DNA of 64,000 bases from NCBI GenBank assembly GCA_025357635.1, contig JANXOV010000142.1:57792-121791 (forward strand). The letters are read 5' to 3'. A program made the translations under genes and the position numbers. The stretch comes from Pseudomonadota bacterium. Lineage in GTDB: Bacteria > Pseudomonadota > Gammaproteobacteria > Steroidobacterales > Steroidobacteraceae. The notes beneath the pieces were generated by a model. It had not been told where the DNA came from. It searched no databases and saw nothing but the letters and a program-made list of their open reading frames with translations. Position 1 is the first letter of the stretch. Each line of letters opens with the position of its first letter. Below are positions 42,764 through 50,392 of this stretch, in pieces.

Positions 42764-43756
42764 TCAACGAGTTAGCGAATCCTTCAAATTCCGGCTCTGC
42801 GCATCGCGTAGGCGGAGCGCGGCCGCAATACGCTCCTTGTCAGTTCTCGGCGCCGGCATTCGATCAATGAATCGTCTGACTTTTCCCGCCAGGTCATCCT
42901 GACCCTCGCGAAAAAGAATATCGTGCACGCTTTCCCAGTCGCGCAGGACATTCCGGCGTGTCTCGATCAATTGGGAACTCGACTTTTCCGGAGGCAGGCC
43001 CCTTGATTCCAATTCGGTGTAGACCGATCGTGCGCGTTGAAAGTATCGATTTGACGCATCTCGTTGCATCGCCCGAAAGCTCGAGCTGCGCATCGGCGAT
43101 TTGACTTGACCACGCACCGCGCGCTCAGTGGCGTTTGCGGCGACACCTTGTTCGCGCAAGCGTGTTGCAAATCGTTGCCGCCAGTGGCGTAGCGTCGCTT
43201 TGCGGATGTTCAAACGTACCCCGCGCTCACTGACGGCCTTCACGACCATATGCACATGCGGATGTGGCTCGTCCGTGTGCATCACCATCGCGTATCGCTG
43301 CTTGAGGGCAAATTCCTCGGTGGCAAAGGCGCGCACCGCCCGCAGCACCTTTTCGGGTGGCGTCCCCGCCGGCATCGAAAAGATGATGTTGTGAACCAGC
43401 TTCATCGGCTTGCGTGGGCCGCGGACCGATCGGGCCGAGGGCCCCTCGTGGGCTTCCAAGTCCAGGTCCCAGTCCCCCTCAAGGAATTTGACGAGCCCCC
43501 GTGCCCTGACTTGATCGCCGGTATCGAGTTCGACGGCGAGCTTGCCTTGGCGGCCGATGTAGTCGAAGTGTCTGCCGACGCCGGTCAGGTTCCGGGAACC
43601 CCCCGAGACTTTGATCATGACCTCCGGAGCGCGGCCCACGGTTAGCGCGATGTGCTCTCGTAATGCAGGGGTCAATACCCGACCGCCGCCCCGGCCGAAG
43701 TTGGCTATGTCCAATAGGGGTACCTGGGTTCGTAAATCAACGACGCGCTTTTTCAT
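42764..43756 (-). CDS. relaxase / mobilization protein, MobA-VirD2 type
   Basis: A 330-residue relaxase with the HUH-type metal motif in MVMHTDEPHPHVHMVVKA. The region around GLVKFLEGDWDLDL and KLVHNIIFSMPAGTP is typical of the family. It should nick at oriT and carry the single strand into the recipient using a helper transfer system. The C-terminal part has a basic helix (FRAMQRDASNRYFQ) but no primase or helicase domain. It overlaps the end of the MobC-like gene by 20 bases. No helper system is encoded in the window. Confidence 0.82.
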   Translation of the reverse strand: MKKRVVDLRTQVPLLDIANFGRGGGRVLTPALREHIALTVGRAPEVMIKVSGGSRNLTGVGRHFDYIGRQGKLAVELDTGDQVRARGLVKFLEGDWDLDLEAHEGPSARSVRGPRKPMKLVHNIIFSMPAGTPPEKVLRAVRAFATEEFALKQRYAMVMHTDEPHPHVHMVVKAVSERGVRLNIRKATLRHWRQRFATRLREQGVAANATERAVRGQVKSPMRSSSFRAMQRDASNRYFQRARSVYTELESRGLPPEKSSSQLIETRRNVLRDWESVHDILFREGQDDLAGKVRRFIDRMPAPRTDKERIAAALRLRDAQSRNLKDSLTR

Positions 43757-44339
43757 GGCCGCTGCTCCAGCTCGTAAGGTTTGCGCTGATGAGAGCCTTC
43801 GTGTGATCGCGAAGTCCGGTCAATGCCCGTAACAGGGCCATCAGATCGCCACTGCTTGGCCCGTGCGGGTGCTCGCCTCGATTGAGTGCGCGGGCGATCT
43901 GGTTCAGGTTCCGGCCAATGGCTCCCACTTCTGCAATGCTTCGCTTCAGCGCAGCAAGCTCGTCGGATGGGAGTGGCGTCAGGGAGCGCAAGTGCGATCG
44001 GACGAGCATCGAAATATAGGTGCCCGTTGGGATTGATCGCGCGGTCGCTCGTTCGCGCAACAGCAACAGATCCTCCGCGTACAACCGTACGGAAATTCGG
44101 GTGCCGGTGGCAACGGGGCGGACCGGCCCCATTTCGTCGTCGTATGCCTCGCCGGCTGCGTCCAATGCCGAGTCGACCAGGCGCTTGAGGAGCGCCGATT
44201 CCGTCAGGCCCTGGCGCCACGCGAGCGCGGCGAAGTGGCCCTTGGTGTCGGATGTGACTCGAGCGGCGATGAGCGAGTTGGCGATCATTGATGAGAATTG
44301 TGAAACGATCGATGCCGATCGGCTATCCAGCGTTTGCAT
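43737..44339 (-). CDS. MobC-like relaxosome accessory protein
   Basis: About 200 residues. The middle resembles a ribbon-helix-helix DNA-binding region (TKGHFAALAWRQGLTESALL), and the C-terminal block VGAIGRNLNQIARALNRG is the signature of MobC mobilization proteins. It would bind oriT and help the relaxase. The start is uncertain: ATG 44339 is used; ATG 44288 or TTG 44411 are also open, and none has a strong ribosome-binding site. The origin of transfer is probably in the 44340-44500 interval or between the mob genes; no nic site could be identified. Confidence 0.78.
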   Translation of the reverse strand: MQTLDSRSASIVSQFSSMIANSLIAARVTSDTKGHFAALAWRQGLTESALLKRLVDSALDAAGEAYDDEMGPVRPVATGTRISVRLYAEDLLLLRERATARSIPTGTYISMLVRSHLRSLTPLPSDELAALKRSIAEVGAIGRNLNQIARALNRGEHPHGPSSGDLMALLRALTGLRDHTKALISANLTSWSSGHEKARR

Positions 44340-44479
44340 CGAGTTGACCCACAAACTCAAGCAATCATCGTCGCTGCCGTAGTTATCTTGGCCAATGAGA
44401 GGCTGACCCAACGCGCGAGAACAAGACCGGCGAATTTCTTATAAAAAGGCAAACGGCGCGATTTGCTTCCCTCAACATC

Positions 44480-44497
44480 TTGAGTAAAAATACTCAA
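44480..44497 (+). promoter_or_regulatory. operator-like palindrome at the ATPase start
   Basis: TTGAGTA-AAAA-TACTCAA is a perfect 7-base inverted repeat whose right arm ends four bases before the ATG at 44502; a further ATGAGTA half-site overlaps the start codon itself. The region is much more AT-rich than its surroundings. A repressor or the ATPase itself may bind it. Confidence 0.55.
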
Positions 44498-44501
44498 TAT
44501 C

Positions 44502-45707
44502 ATGAGTAAACGACAGACTGACTTCCAGCGCCCACAAGGCACCGTGCTCGCTGAGCGGCTCGCCGAGCCACGCCGGTTCCTGCACGTCGTCGCGGGCCCC
44601 CGGCAGGTTGGAAAGTCTACTCTCGTCCAGCAGGTCACCGGTGGACTTGGTCTTGCCGTGCGCTACGTCAGCGCTGACGAGCCGACTCTACGAAGCAATG
44701 ACTGGATCGGCCAGCAATGGGAGGCCGCGCGGCTCGAGGCCACAGGAAAAGCAGGGGCGGTGCTTGTGCTGGATGAGATCCAAAAAATCCCTGCGTGGTC
44801 TGAGACCGTCAAACGCCTCTGGGATGAGGACACGCGTAAGAAGCGACAGCTCAAGGTAGTCCTTCTGGGTTCGGCGCCCCTCCTGATCGCCCAAGGACTG
44901 ACGGAGAGCCTGGCGGGCCGCTTTGAGATGCTGCGTTTGCCGCACTGGTCATTCGCCGAAATGCGCACAGCCTTCGACTTCACGCTCGACCAGTACCTGT
45001 ATTTCGGAGGATATCCTGGTGCGGCGCCCCTGGCCCGTGATCCCGTCCGCTGGGCGCGCTACATTGCGGACAGCCTCATTGAGACTTCCATTGCGCGCGA
45101 CGTGCTGTTACTCACGCGCGTGGACAAGCCGGCGCTGCTCCGACGCCTGTTCGAGCTGGCGTGCCGGTATTCGGGCCAGATTCTTTCGTATACGAAGATG
45201 CTCGGCCAGCTGCAGGAGGCCGGCAACACGACGACGCTCGCCCACTACCTCGATCTATTGGCTGGAGCGGGAATGGTCTGCGGGCTGCAAAAGTATGCGG
45301 GCGACGCGGCGCGCAGTCGGGGTTCCAGCCCGAAACTGCAGGTGTTCAACACTGCGCTGATGACGGTCACTGCCGGAGTGAGTCCGGAAGAGGTGCAGGC
45401 AGACAGGGAATTTCGCGGCCGGCTCGTGGAATCCGCAGTGGGCGCCCATCTTGCCAACGCGGCGGCCGCGGGAGAGTGCGAACTGTTCTATTGGCGGGAT
45501 CGGGGGCAGGAAGTCGATTTTGTGGCTAAAGTCGGTTCCCGCCTGACCGTGATCGAAGTGAAGAGTGGGCGTGCGCCGCAGGCGCACGCCGGTACGGCTG
45601 TCTTCTCCGCGGCGTTCAAGGCCAAGCGCTCGCTGTTGATCGGTGGCGATGGCATCCAAGTCGAAGAATTTCTGATGCGGCCTGTCACTGAATGGCTGGC
45701 GCCATGA
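44502..45707 (+). CDS. ATPase with AAA_14 and DUF4143 domains
   Basis: A 401-residue protein. The N-terminal AAA_14 domain has Walker A GPRQVGKST (Lys38), Walker B VLVLDEIQK and the sensor segment VVLLGSAPLLI. The C-terminal DUF4143 part has LYFGGYPGA, IETSIARDVL and the nuclease-like FYWRDRGQEVDFVAK..VIEVKSG segment (D-x-E-x-K pattern). Such proteins are common on mobile DNA and near toxin-antitoxin genes; their function is unknown, perhaps defence or DNA processing. All main motifs are intact. The next frame overlaps its stop (ATGA). Confidence 0.9.
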   Translation: MSKRQTDFQRPQGTVLAERLAEPRRFLHVVAGPRQVGKSTLVQQVTGGLGLAVRYVSADEPTLRSNDWIGQQWEAARLEATGKAGAVLVLDEIQKIPAWSETVKRLWDEDTRKKRQLKVVLLGSAPLLIAQGLTESLAGRFEMLRLPHWSFAEMRTAFDFTLDQYLYFGGYPGAAPLARDPVRWARYIADSLIETSIARDVLLLTRVDKPALLRRLFELACRYSGQILSYTKMLGQLQEAGNTTTLAHYLDLLAGAGMVCGLQKYAGDAARSRGSSPKLQVFNTALMTVTAGVSPEEVQADREFRGRLVESAVGAHLANAAAAGECELFYWRDRGQEVDFVAKVGSRLTVIEVKSGRAPQAHAGTAVFSAAFKAKRSLLIGGDGIQVEEFLMRPVTEWLAP

Positions 45708-46136
45708 ACCGCACGAAACGCAAAGGCACGGCCATCCGCGACGTGATCAGCCGCTACCATGAGGCCGGACTGAAAGAGCCGGAGTTTCGGGTGACGGACG
45801 GATTCGTGACAGTGAATCGCCGCAAAGCCCGGGAAGAGACCCCGGATGTTACCCCGGAAGTCACCCCGATAGTCAGGCTCTGCCGGCTGGCAAAACCGGA
45901 GTGTTCAGTATCCATCGGCCGGGTGTCGACGCTCCGGCGCTTGGCAAGGGCAGTGGCGGGGGAAGTGGCAAGGGAAGTCACAGGTGAACGGCGCTGCCTT
46001 CTTGCTGGCCCTCGAACTGGGGTTGGTCGAAATGACTCGACCCCATGACCCGAGGAGTCGGCTGCAGAAATACCGACTAAAACCGAAAGGTCGCGCGGCG
46101 CTGAAACCAGGCAAACCTGCTTCAGCTCAATCATAG
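45704..46136 (+). pseudogene. remnant of a RecG-like/AlbA_2 ATP-binding protein C-terminus
   Basis: The first frame (from ATG 45704) carries GLKEPEFRVTDGFVTVNRRK and the characteristic DVTPEVTP run of this family. The frame then drifts. A second frame, ending at the TAG 46134-46136, has the winged-helix tail GLVEMTRPHDPRSRLQKYRL. In intact relatives these two parts lie in one polypeptide of 400-500 residues, so this is a truncated, frameshifted relic lacking the N-terminal domains. Confidence 0.65.
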
Positions 46137-46145
46137 GAGAGTCCG

Positions 46146-46493
46146 GTGAATGATCTAACATTGCTGCGAGACCAACTGCGCCGCTTCGCAAATGAGCGTG
46201 ATTGGGACCAGTTTCATTCGCCAAAGAACCTTGCGTCCGCGCTGGCGGTCGAAGCCGCGGAACTGCTGGAGCCATTCCAGTGGCTCACCGAAGACCAGAG
46301 CCGTGCGCTGTCGCCTCAGCAGGCGGAAGCCGTGCGCAACGAAGTCGCTGATGTATTCATCTACCTGGTGCGTTTGGCGGATAAGCTAAACATAGATCTC
46401 ATGGCGGCGGTGCGCCAGAAGATGATTGAGAACTCGGAAAAATACCCGATCGAAAAATCTCGAAGCTCCAACCTCAAGTATACGGACCTGTAG
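46146..46493 (+). CDS. MazG-like nucleotide pyrophosphohydrolase
   Basis: A 115-residue all-helical NTP pyrophosphatase of the MazG/RS21-C6 group. The metal-binding E-x2-E ... E-x2-D pattern is seen in AVEAAELLEPFQW and NEVADVFIYLVRL. It hydrolyses (d)NTPs to monophosphates and may clean up modified nucleotides or affect the stringent signal. The start is GTG 46146 with GGAGA six to ten bases upstream. It is an intact gene inside an otherwise decaying island, found in similar elements as a housekeeping passenger. Confidence 0.85.
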   Translation: MNDLTLLRDQLRRFANERDWDQFHSPKNLASALAVEAAELLEPFQWLTEDQSRALSPQQAEAVRNEVADVFIYLVRLADKLNIDLMAAVRQKMIENSEKYPIEKSRSSNLKYTDL

Positions 46494-46505
46494 CAGGTAC
46501 TCCCG

Positions 46506-47297
46506 TTGATCGTCTATCACGCCACCAAATCGGAATTCCTAAATGCCGTATTCACGCGTGACATCGAGGCGGTGATCCTCGCAGCGTATCGAAAGCGAGT
46601 AGGTCACGGCGTCTCGCGTCAGGAGGTGCGCTCGTGGAAAGAGTCGCTGCTCGCGATGGCGAAAGTGCTTAACGATGACTCCATCCCGTCCAGCTGCGGC
46701 GTCGCCGTGGAGTATGGCATTCCTCAGACCTCCAAGCGCATCGACATGCTGCTATCTGGTCACGACGAAGCCGGCCGCGCGAACCTGCTGATCGTGGAGC
46801 TAAAGCCGTGGGAAACGGCGAAGCGCACAAACATGGACGCGGTTGTCCGCACGCGCTTTGAACACGGTGAATCCGATACGAATCACCCTTCGTACCAGAG
46901 CTGGTCGTATGCTGAATTGCTGAGAAACTTCAACGAAACAGTCTACCTCGAGGACGTGCCGCTGCAGCCTTGCGCGTACTTGCACAACTGTCGCGACGGC
47001 GGTGCCTCTTTCATCGTCAAGAGCACCGGCTTACCGGCCGGCGAGACGGCCAACACGGGATTTCTTCAGGTGGATCCCCAGCGGCCCAGCGTACTGTATC
47101 TCGGCACGGAAGGGAGTGGCTTGTTCAAGAGCACCGACGCGGCTGAAACCTGGTTTCCGATCAATCTCGGCTTGGGTGGCGACACCCACTACGACATGTC
47201 GATTTCTGGCCTCGTGATGGATCCGGAATCGCCCGACACGCTATACGCGGCCACTGCCTATCATTCGGTTTACAAGACGTCCACAGGGGGCCAGTAG
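46506..47297 (+). CDS. chimeric ORF: truncated DUF2075-type N-domain joined to Asp-box repeats
   Basis: Residues 1-165 match the N-terminal nuclease-like domain that precedes the helicase of DUF2075 proteins (MIVYHATKSEFLNAVF, WKESLLAMAKVL, VEYGIPQTSKRID, ELKPWE, HPSYQSWSYAELL, QPCAYLHN). From about residue 170 the sequence changes to beta-propeller Asp-box repeats (LYLGTEGSGLFKSTDAAETW, then PDTLYAATAYHSVYKTS), as in BNR/Ycf48-like or sialidase-type proteins. The helicase part is missing. The join near 47010-47020 is most likely a deletion or insertion scar that happened to stay in frame. Start TTG 46506 is weak. Probably not functional. Confidence 0.65.
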   Translation: MIVYHATKSEFLNAVFTRDIEAVILAAYRKRVGHGVSRQEVRSWKESLLAMAKVLNDDSIPSSCGVAVEYGIPQTSKRIDMLLSGHDEAGRANLLIVELKPWETAKRTNMDAVVRTRFEHGESDTNHPSYQSWSYAELLRNFNETVYLEDVPLQPCAYLHNCRDGGASFIVKSTGLPAGETANTGFLQVDPQRPSVLYLGTEGSGLFKSTDAAETWFPINLGLGGDTHYDMSISGLVMDPESPDTLYAATAYHSVYKTSTGGQ

Positions 47298-47303
47298 TCA
47301 GGT

Positions 47304-47331
47304 GCGACGGCGGCCTCGAGGCCGCCGTCGC
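47304..47331 (+). terminator. perfect 28-base palindrome, bidirectional terminator candidate
   Basis: GCGACGGCGGCC-TCGA-GGCCGCCGTCGC forms a 12-base-pair, nearly all G-C stem. It lies in the 60-base gap between the convergent chimeric ORF (stop 47297) and the class II aldolase gene (stop 47358). No clear T-run, so rho-independent action is uncertain. Confidence 0.6.
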
Positions 47332-47357
47332 CAACAGCGCGTAACACCTCGAACGAC

Positions 47358-48134
47358 TCAATCGCGATACGTCGGATCGACCCGATCAAGGCGCCGCAGC
47401 AACCCAGGCCACACCAGATTGGCGCCGAGCCCGCGAGTGACCGCCTTGGCCTGCGCTTCGATGCCTGCCACCAGGGCAGCGGGAATCTTGATCAGCTCCG
47501 CTGCACTGCCGGTGGCGCGAACCTGAATGGCGCAAGCGGCTTCAAGGATATACATGGCGAGGAACGCATCGGCAGGCGACGGTCCAACCGTGAGCAGCCC
47601 ATGATTGCGCAGGATCAGGAACGTGCGCTGACCCAGATCAGCGGCCAGGCGCGGCTTCTCCTCATCCCGCACAGCGATGCCTTCGTAGTCGTGGTACGCG
47701 AGAGACGCGTGCACGAACAACGATTGCTGTGAGATTGGCACTAGTCCTTGTCGCTGTGCCGCCACGGCCACGCCGTTCAAGCTGTGTGTGTGCAGCACGC
47801 AATGCGCATCGGGCCGGGCGGCGTGGATGGCGCTGTGGATCACGAAGCCGGCGGGATTGATTTCGTAAGGGGACTCGAGCAGCTTGCGTCCGGCCGAGTC
47901 GATCTTGATCAGTGACGAGGCGGTGATTTCCTCGAACATCAGGCCGTATGGGTTGATCAGAAAAGCATCTTTCGCATCCGGCACGCGCGCCGAAATGTGG
48001 GTAAACACCAGATCGTCCCAGCCGAACAACGCCACCAACCGATAGGCGGCGGCCAGCGCTACACGGCATTCCCATTCCGCTACGGATACGCTGCCACGCA
48101 GGCTCGCGCCTGCCGCATTTTCACCGTTTGTCAT
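47358..48134 (-). CDS. class II aldolase/adducin-family protein
   Basis: A 258-residue metal-dependent aldolase-fold enzyme. The zinc ligands appear in CVLHTHSLNGVAVA (two His) and LRNHGLLTVG (third His); the FTHISARVP and INPYGLMFEEIT blocks are typical. Family members cleave or rearrange phosphorylated sugars (fuculose/ribulose phosphate) or decarboxylate hydroxy-acids. The exact reaction here is unknown. Probable co-operonic partner of the aldehyde dehydrogenase, 36 bases away; this gene is downstream on the minus strand. Confidence 0.88.
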   Translation of the reverse strand: MTNGENAAGASLRGSVSVAEWECRVALAAAYRLVALFGWDDLVFTHISARVPDAKDAFLINPYGLMFEEITASSLIKIDSAGRKLLESPYEINPAGFVIHSAIHAARPDAHCVLHTHSLNGVAVAAQRQGLVPISQQSLFVHASLAYHDYEGIAVRDEEKPRLAADLGQRTFLILRNHGLLTVGPSPADAFLAMYILEAACAIQVRATGSAAELIKIPAALVAGIEAQAKAVTRGLGANLVWPGLLRRLDRVDPTYRD

Positions 48135-48170
48135 TCCATACTCCCACGCATTGAGCGTCTCATTTCCAAT

Positions 48171-49550
48171 TCACAGCCGGCGCATCCATTTCAATTTGGC
48201 GGCGCTGTATGGCGGATAGCGTAGCTCCACATCGAAGCGGAATCCGCGCTTCATCACCGCCTTCATGTGGCTGAAGGTTTCGAATCCATACCAGCCACCG
48301 TAGCGTCCCATGCCGCTGGGTCCGACACCTCCGAAGGGCAGCTCCGGGGATACCCTGAATACGATGGCATCGTTGATGCAAACGGATCCTGCCGGGATGT
48401 CCTCGACCAATCGTCGGTGCAAGGAGCGATCACGGGTGAACGCATACAGCGCCAACGGCGCGGGACGCTCGCGAATGAGCGCAACGGCATGCGCGCTGCT
48501 GGCCACCGACAGCACCGGAAGAATGGGTCCGAAAATCTCCTCCTGCATCAGCAGGCTGTCCAAAGCCGGGTTGATCACGACGGTGGGCGCCATGTAACGA
48601 AACACGGCATCCGCCTGGCCGCCGATGGATACCTCCTGGCCCGCAAGGTAGGACTGAAGGCGGGTCAGGTGACGATCGCTGACGATGCGGCCATAGTTCG
48701 CACTTAGTGCGGGGTCCTCGCCAAAAGATTTCAGCAGGCGCTTCTTCAGCTCCGCGAGAAACCCCGGCAACACCGACTCAACCACCAGCAGGTAGTCCGG
48801 TGCGATGCATGTTTGTCCCGCGTTCATGAATTTGGACCAGACGATTCGCGCTGCCGCCACGGCGAGGTCGGCATCCGCGTCCACGATACAGGGACTCTTG
48901 CCTCCCAGTTCCAGGGTCACCGGGGTCAGGTGTTGTGCGGCAGCGGTCATCACGATTCGGCCCACCTTTTCGTTGCCGGTGTAGAGAATGTGATCGAAGC
49001 GTTCGGCGAGCAGTTTGGTGGTGATGTCGGCGCCTCCTTCCACGATCGCCACGGCTTGCATATCCAGGTATTGCGGCAACAGTGCTGCCCACGCAGCCGA
49101 TGTATGCGCAGACACTTCCGAGGGTTTGAGAACGACGGCATTGCCCGCGGCCAGCGCGGCAACCAGCGGCGACCCGAGCAATTCCACCGGATAATTCCAC
49201 GCACCGATGATCAGCACCACGCCTTTGGGGTTGGGCTGAACGCAACTGGATCCCGGCTGCGTCAGCAGCGGTGTGTTGGCACGGCGCGCGCGCATCCACT
49301 GACGCAGGTGACGCAGCGCGTGGTCCACTTCCTTGATGACGAAACCGATTTCGGTGTTGATGGCCTCAAACAAATTCTTGCCAAGGTCGCAGTGCAGCGC
49401 CGCCGCGAGTTCGCTTTCACGTTCCGTGAGCAAGCGCCGCAGTGCCAGCAGTTGTTCGCGTCGCCAGGTAAAGGATCGCGTTCGTCCGGCGATGAACGCG
49501 CTGCGCAGACGAGCAACCACATCGCGTGGCGAAGACTCTGACGAACTCAT
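48171..49550 (-). CDS. NAD(P)-dependent aldehyde dehydrogenase (coniferyl aldehyde dehydrogenase-like)
   Basis: A 459-residue ALDH of the short class 3-like group. The catalytic cysteine is in NAGQTCIAPDYLLV, the general base in LELGGKSPCIV, and the Rossmann region in IIGAWNYPVELLGSPLVAALAAGNAVVLKPSE. FGGVGPSGMGRYGGWYGFETFSHMK is the class 3/coniferyl form of the C-terminus. It oxidises an aromatic or long-chain aldehyde to the acid. It is coupled to the TetR gene by an ATGA overlap (49547-49550). Confidence 0.9.
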   Translation of the reverse strand: MSSSESSPRDVVARLRSAFIAGRTRSFTWRREQLLALRRLLTERESELAAALHCDLGKNLFEAINTEIGFVIKEVDHALRHLRQWMRARRANTPLLTQPGSSCVQPNPKGVVLIIGAWNYPVELLGSPLVAALAAGNAVVLKPSEVSAHTSAAWAALLPQYLDMQAVAIVEGGADITTKLLAERFDHILYTGNEKVGRIVMTAAAQHLTPVTLELGGKSPCIVDADADLAVAAARIVWSKFMNAGQTCIAPDYLLVVESVLPGFLAELKKRLLKSFGEDPALSANYGRIVSDRHLTRLQSYLAGQEVSIGGQADAVFRYMAPTVVINPALDSLLMQEEIFGPILPVLSVASSAHAVALIRERPAPLALYAFTRDRSLHRRLVEDIPAGSVCINDAIVFRVSPELPFGGVGPSGMGRYGGWYGFETFSHMKAVMKRGFRFDVELRYPPYSAAKLKWMRRL

Positions 49551-50215
49551 TCGCGGCTCCTGCCGGCCGGCGCGCGCCTAACGGGGAGCTCCGGGCCGAA
49601 TTGCATCGTGAGAAAGCCGATCGCCGCTGCTTTGGCCAGGCGGACATAGGCAGCCGTCAACCGTCCGGTTTCAATCATCGACAGAGTCAAGGCCGTGTCG
49701 ATGATCTCGGTCGCGAGAAACGCGGCGCGCTGTTTATCCGCAAACGCAGGCACGACGAACATCTGCTCCAGCAGGTGCATGCTCAACCCCGCGCGTGCTC
49801 GATCGGCACGCCGGTCCAGCAACTTGATGTTGGGCGGCGTATCGCCGCCGATCGCGAGCTTGGTGATCACCGGGTTTGCGCGGTGATAGCGAACGGCCCG
49901 ATCGATCAGGCAGGCGATCACCGATTGCCAGGAGTGCCGGATTCGCACCGGCATGGGCTTGAAGAGCGCGGCATCCTTGGCCTCCCTATGCTTTTCCAGC
50001 AGCGCCAGAAAGATCGAATCCAGATCGGGATGGAAATGGTGGGCCGAGCCGACCGGGATGCCGGCCCGCTTGCAGACACTGGTGTAGGTGAGTTCGCGCA
50101 GCGGCAGCCGTTCGAGAAGATCGCTGGCGGCGAGCAGCAGACGTTCACGTCGATGATCGCCGCGGCGTTGCGTGTATTGCGTGATCGAAGGCGGGCGCTT
50201 GCGCTTGGTTGCCAT
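49547..50215 (-). CDS. TetR/AcrR-family regulator
   Basis: A 222-residue repressor-type regulator. The helix-turn-helix (LTYTSVCKRAGIPVGSAHHFHPDLDSIFLALLEK, about 40-73) has the TetR form. The rest is an all-helical ligand-binding domain with a hydrophobic core. It heads the minus-strand arm (regulator, aldehyde dehydrogenase, aldolase) and is divergent from the TonB-dependent receptor gene. A 20-base palindrome in the shared intergenic region (50252-50271) is a good operator candidate, so it probably controls both arms in response to a substrate. Confidence 0.88.
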   Translation of the reverse strand: MATKRKRPPSITQYTQRRGDHRRERLLLAASDLLERLPLRELTYTSVCKRAGIPVGSAHHFHPDLDSIFLALLEKHREAKDAALFKPMPVRIRHSWQSVIACLIDRAVRYHRANPVITKLAIGGDTPPNIKLLDRRADRARAGLSMHLLEQMFVVPAFADKQRAAFLATEIIDTALTLSMIETGRLTAAYVRLAKAAAIGFLTMQFGPELPVRRAPAGRSRE

Positions 50216-50251
50216 GAATGTTCGAAAAATGCCAGGTTACCGGGTCCCCGA

Positions 50252-50271
50252 AACTCGGAGACCGCCGAGTT
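50252..50271. promoter_or_regulatory. candidate TetR operator palindrome
   Basis: AACTCGG-AGACCG-CCGAGTT is a perfect inverted repeat with a 6-base spacer, four bases upstream of the -35 element of the receptor promoter and 36 bases upstream of the TetR start codon. Size and position fit TetR-family operators. Confidence 0.6.
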
Positions 50272-50275
50272 CCAG

Positions 50276-50304
50276 GTGACAGCGTGGAAATAGTACAGTA
50301 TAAG
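50276..50304 (+). promoter_or_regulatory. sigma-70 promoter of the TonB-dependent receptor
   Basis: GTGACA (50276-50281), a 17-base spacer and TATAAG (50299-50304) match the consensus hexamers in five of six positions each. The transcript would begin near 50311, leaving a leader of about 80 bases. Confidence 0.6.
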
Positions 50305-50392
50305 TGGCTGAACGTGGCGCTCATCCATGCCATGAATAAAGCCGCCATCTGGCCCTTGGGCACAGCATCTGGCGGCGACAACGGGGGACGCG

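Larger units (their letters stand above)
40394..47020 (+). mobile_element. degraded mobilizable genomic island at the tRNA 3' end
   Basis: A tyrosine integrase 144 bases after a tRNA, followed by toxin-antitoxin, relaxase, MobC-like, AAA_14/DUF4143 ATPase, a broken winged-helix remnant and a truncated nuclease-family ORF, is the usual make-up of an integrative mobilizable element. No transfer apparatus is present, so it would depend on a helper. No copy of the tRNA 3' end was found downstream, so the right limit is inferred from the chimeric junction near 47010-47020 in the gene at 46506-47297. Confidence 0.7.

Noticed and set aside
46000..48200. Search for a second copy of the tRNA 3' end (attR).
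   Set aside because: No stretch matching the last 15-20 bases of the tRNA was seen by eye; the right boundary is therefore inferred from the chimeric ORF instead.
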